DNA of 64,000 bases from Ischnura elegans (taxonomy: Eukaryota > Arthropoda > Insecta > Odonata > Coenagrionidae). The notes beneath the pieces were generated by a model. The model saw only the letters and a program-made list of their open reading frames with translations, did no database searches and was not told the origin of the DNA. Positions 62,391 through 64,000 of the stretch are shown here, piece after piece. The stretch covers positions 77,165,992-77,229,991 of the forward strand of contig NC_060253.1 of assembly GCF_921293095.1 (NCBI RefSeq), written 5' to 3'. The number at the start of each line of letters is the position of its first letter. Position 1 is the first letter of the stretch. The translations under genes were made by a program, and so were the position numbers.

Positions 62391-64000
62391 CCAACTTGTC
62401 AACCCAAGGGCTGCCATCTGGTTCAAAGAGTTTTTCAATCTAACTGCATTAAGATATGTTGTGTTAATTGCCAATCTTTGTACGCCCATATTGACGAATT
62501 CAGACTTTACTTTTCCCAATGTTCTTTTGATATCATATGCCTCACTGAAACTTGGCTTAAACCCGACATCCCTGATGTCCTAATGTCTTTGCCCAACTTC
62601 AATCTTCTTAGGCATGATCGTCTCGGTAAAGTGGGAGGTGGTGTTGGACTATTTATTCGCCAGGATCTTCAGGTCTCAGTCGTTGCCTCTTCTCCCTCAA
62701 CTTACTGCTCCCGACCGGAGTATCTTTTTGTCGACATCATCAGCCCAAATACTTTAAAGCTATTATTATGTGTTGCTTATCGTCCTCCCAAAATTGGGTG
62801 CATGAGTGTTTTCGAAAACGACCTTCTTCGTTTTCTTCCCACCTACAACAACGTTGTGATAACTGGAGATTTTAACTCTGATCTCCTCCAAGTAAAATCT
62901 GATAGTCAGTATATTAGGAATTTTACCTTGTGTAACAATCTTCATTTAGTTCCGTTTACTGCAACTCATCATACAGCAACCAGTCATACTTTACTCGATC
63001 TGTTTATTGTTGATGACCAGGGACGCCGACTTACAAAAAATATTGGGGGGGCCCAAACCGGGATCTTGCTCCGTGAACTTTTATAAGTAGTGAGTTTTAA
63101 GTTTTTTAAGCATTTTACAAGAGTCATATGATCAACATTAGAACCCTGATAACTCGAATATCGATATCGGGACACTCCGGGGAAAATCGACAAGCCTGAA
63201 AATTTTTTCCCAACACCCATTGCGAATTATTGAGGGGGCTCGGGCCCCCCCAAACCCCATGGAGTCGGCGCCACTGTTGATGACCCTGATAAGGTGATCT
63301 CATACTCTCAAATGCCTGTCCCCTTTTTGTCAGCTCATGATCTCATTCACATTTCCTATCGATTTAAACTCTATACCACTCCCCCAAAGCCTTTTAAATT
63401 CCGTAAACTTAAAAACTTTGACGAATGTATTTTCCAGAATGAACTTGCGGCTTTGGATTGGAGCGATATCTTTAAGTCCGACTGTATTGACCCTAAGGTC
63501 GATTGCTTTAATTCTCATTTACTGAAATGTATCAATGCTCTAGCACCTCTAGTGACGTGCTATCCTAAGCGCGTTCACGCACCGTGGTTTAATGAAGAAA
63601 TCCGTAATCTAATAAGCGAACGTAATCATCTTCGTAGAATATATATTCGCACCAGAAAGCCTGCAGACTTCCAATCATTTAAGGATTATCGCAATATGGT
63701 CAAAGCCCGCATAACGGAAGTCAAACACCATTACTATGTATCAAAACTCTCGAAACTCGGTGACCAAAAGTCCATATGGCGTGAATTGAGGAACCTCGGA
63801 TTAGTACGTCAGCGTTCCAATGCCCTGCCAGGTCATATTGACATTGATCAAATAAATCAATTTTTTACCTCTCTGTCGAGTAGTACCAGCGACACTGCAA
63901 CAGATGCACCGACCATTGACGACCTTCATGTTCCATTTGATGCCAATAATTTCTTTTTTCAACACATCACTCCGGATGTTGCCCTGAAGTACCTTAAGAA
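62391..64000 (+). pseudogene. LINE ORF2 (endonuclease and start of RT region), interrupted by a hAT
   Basis: The frame opens CCVNCQSLYAHIDEFRLYFS, CLTETWLKPDIPD, RHDRLGKVGGGVGLFIR, VAYRPP, VVITGDFNSDLL and HTLLDLFIVDD. These are the ordered motifs of an APE-type endonuclease, including the catalytic ETWL, the GDFN and the final LD-type block. The hAT at 63018-63276 splits the frame inside LFIVDD. Beyond it the same frame stays open without any stop to the window edge: PDKVISYSQMPVPFLSAHDL, then APWFNEEIRNLISERNHLRR and YYVSKLSKLGDQKSIWREL, the linker typical of Jockey/CR1-like elements before the reverse transcriptase. Apart from the insertion the copy looks intact as far as seen; the RT core lies outside the window. 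Confidence 0.88.
63018..63276. mobile_element. Non-autonomous hAT element in LINE ORF2, 259 bp
   Basis: The ends CAGGGACGCCGACT and AGTCGGCGCCACTG are inverted repeats (two mismatches in 14). The exact 8-bp duplication TTGATGAC flanks it (63010-63017 and 63277-63284). G and C runs occur near both ends. Its insertion brings stops into the ORF2 frame. Confidence 0.92.

Noticed and set aside
1..64000. CRISPR array, operon, prophage or plasmid functions
   Set aside because: No regularly spaced identical repeats with unique spacers and no bacterial gene structure; the DNA is clearly eukaryotic.
1..64000. LTR retrotransposon or endogenous virus
   Set aside because: No gag, protease, integrase or paired direct LTRs recognised. 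The inverted repeats fit Penelope-type or foldback elements better.

Overview
This is eukaryotic, AT-rich, intron-scale DNA, almost certainly from an arthropod and probably an insect. There are no operons, no ribosome-binding sites and no long prokaryote-type ORFs. The transposon mix (mariner, PIF/Harbinger, hAT, pogo, Helitron, Penelope-type palindromes, tRNA-derived SINEs, LINE fragments) is typical of a large, repeat-rich insect genome. I cannot name the species from the sequence.

One host gene is well supported. It is a minus-strand, multi-exon gene at about 14.2-18.0 kb. Three exons (17849-17958, 15345-16689, 14246-14346) join in phase with consensus splice sites and encode two CUB-like domains followed by the first part of a C-type lectin domain. 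The remaining exons were not found. The rest of the window is intron or intergenic DNA and transposon remains.

Layout. 0-2.8 kb: no gene. 2.9-7.3 kb: palindromic Penelope-type elements and a SINE. 7.6-8.8 kb: a diverged 0.7-kb tandem duplication. 10.6-11.1 kb: a non-autonomous hAT. 12.3-12.6 kb: a perfect 123-bp-arm palindrome with a 12-bp target duplication. 14.2-18 kb: the CUB/lectin gene. 18-24 kb: mostly featureless. 24.2-24.7 kb: a dead LINE tail. 26.5-27.0 kb: a palindrome split by a hAT. 28-32 kb: short tandem repeats. 35.5-36.05 kb: a repeat fragment and a LINE 3' end. 37.5-42.2 kb: a mariner broken by a 2.6-kb PIF/Harbinger element, which itself holds a palindromic repeat. 43-49 kb: tandem repeats and a 577-bp mariner deletion derivative. 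50.0-52.5 kb: a Penelope-type repeat, then a Helitron remnant containing helicase sequence and a nested tRNA-SINE. 58.0-59.1 kb: a pogo/Tigger remnant. 60.5-64 kb: two hATs, then a LINE with ORF1 (baculovirus-FP-like) and ORF2 (endonuclease) running off the window, interrupted by a hAT with an exact 8-bp target duplication.

The most unusual signal is a hammerhead-ribozyme-like core in several otherwise different palindromic repeats: CTGANGA, one unpaired base, a short stem, GAAAC or GAAAT, about four bases, then GTC. In the 4.3-kb element this core lies exactly in the loop between two 54-bp arms. Together with target duplications of 12-13 bp and a one-sided extension of 33-43 nt, this points to Penelope-like retroelement terminal repeats carrying hammerhead-type motifs, with a shared departure from the canonical core.
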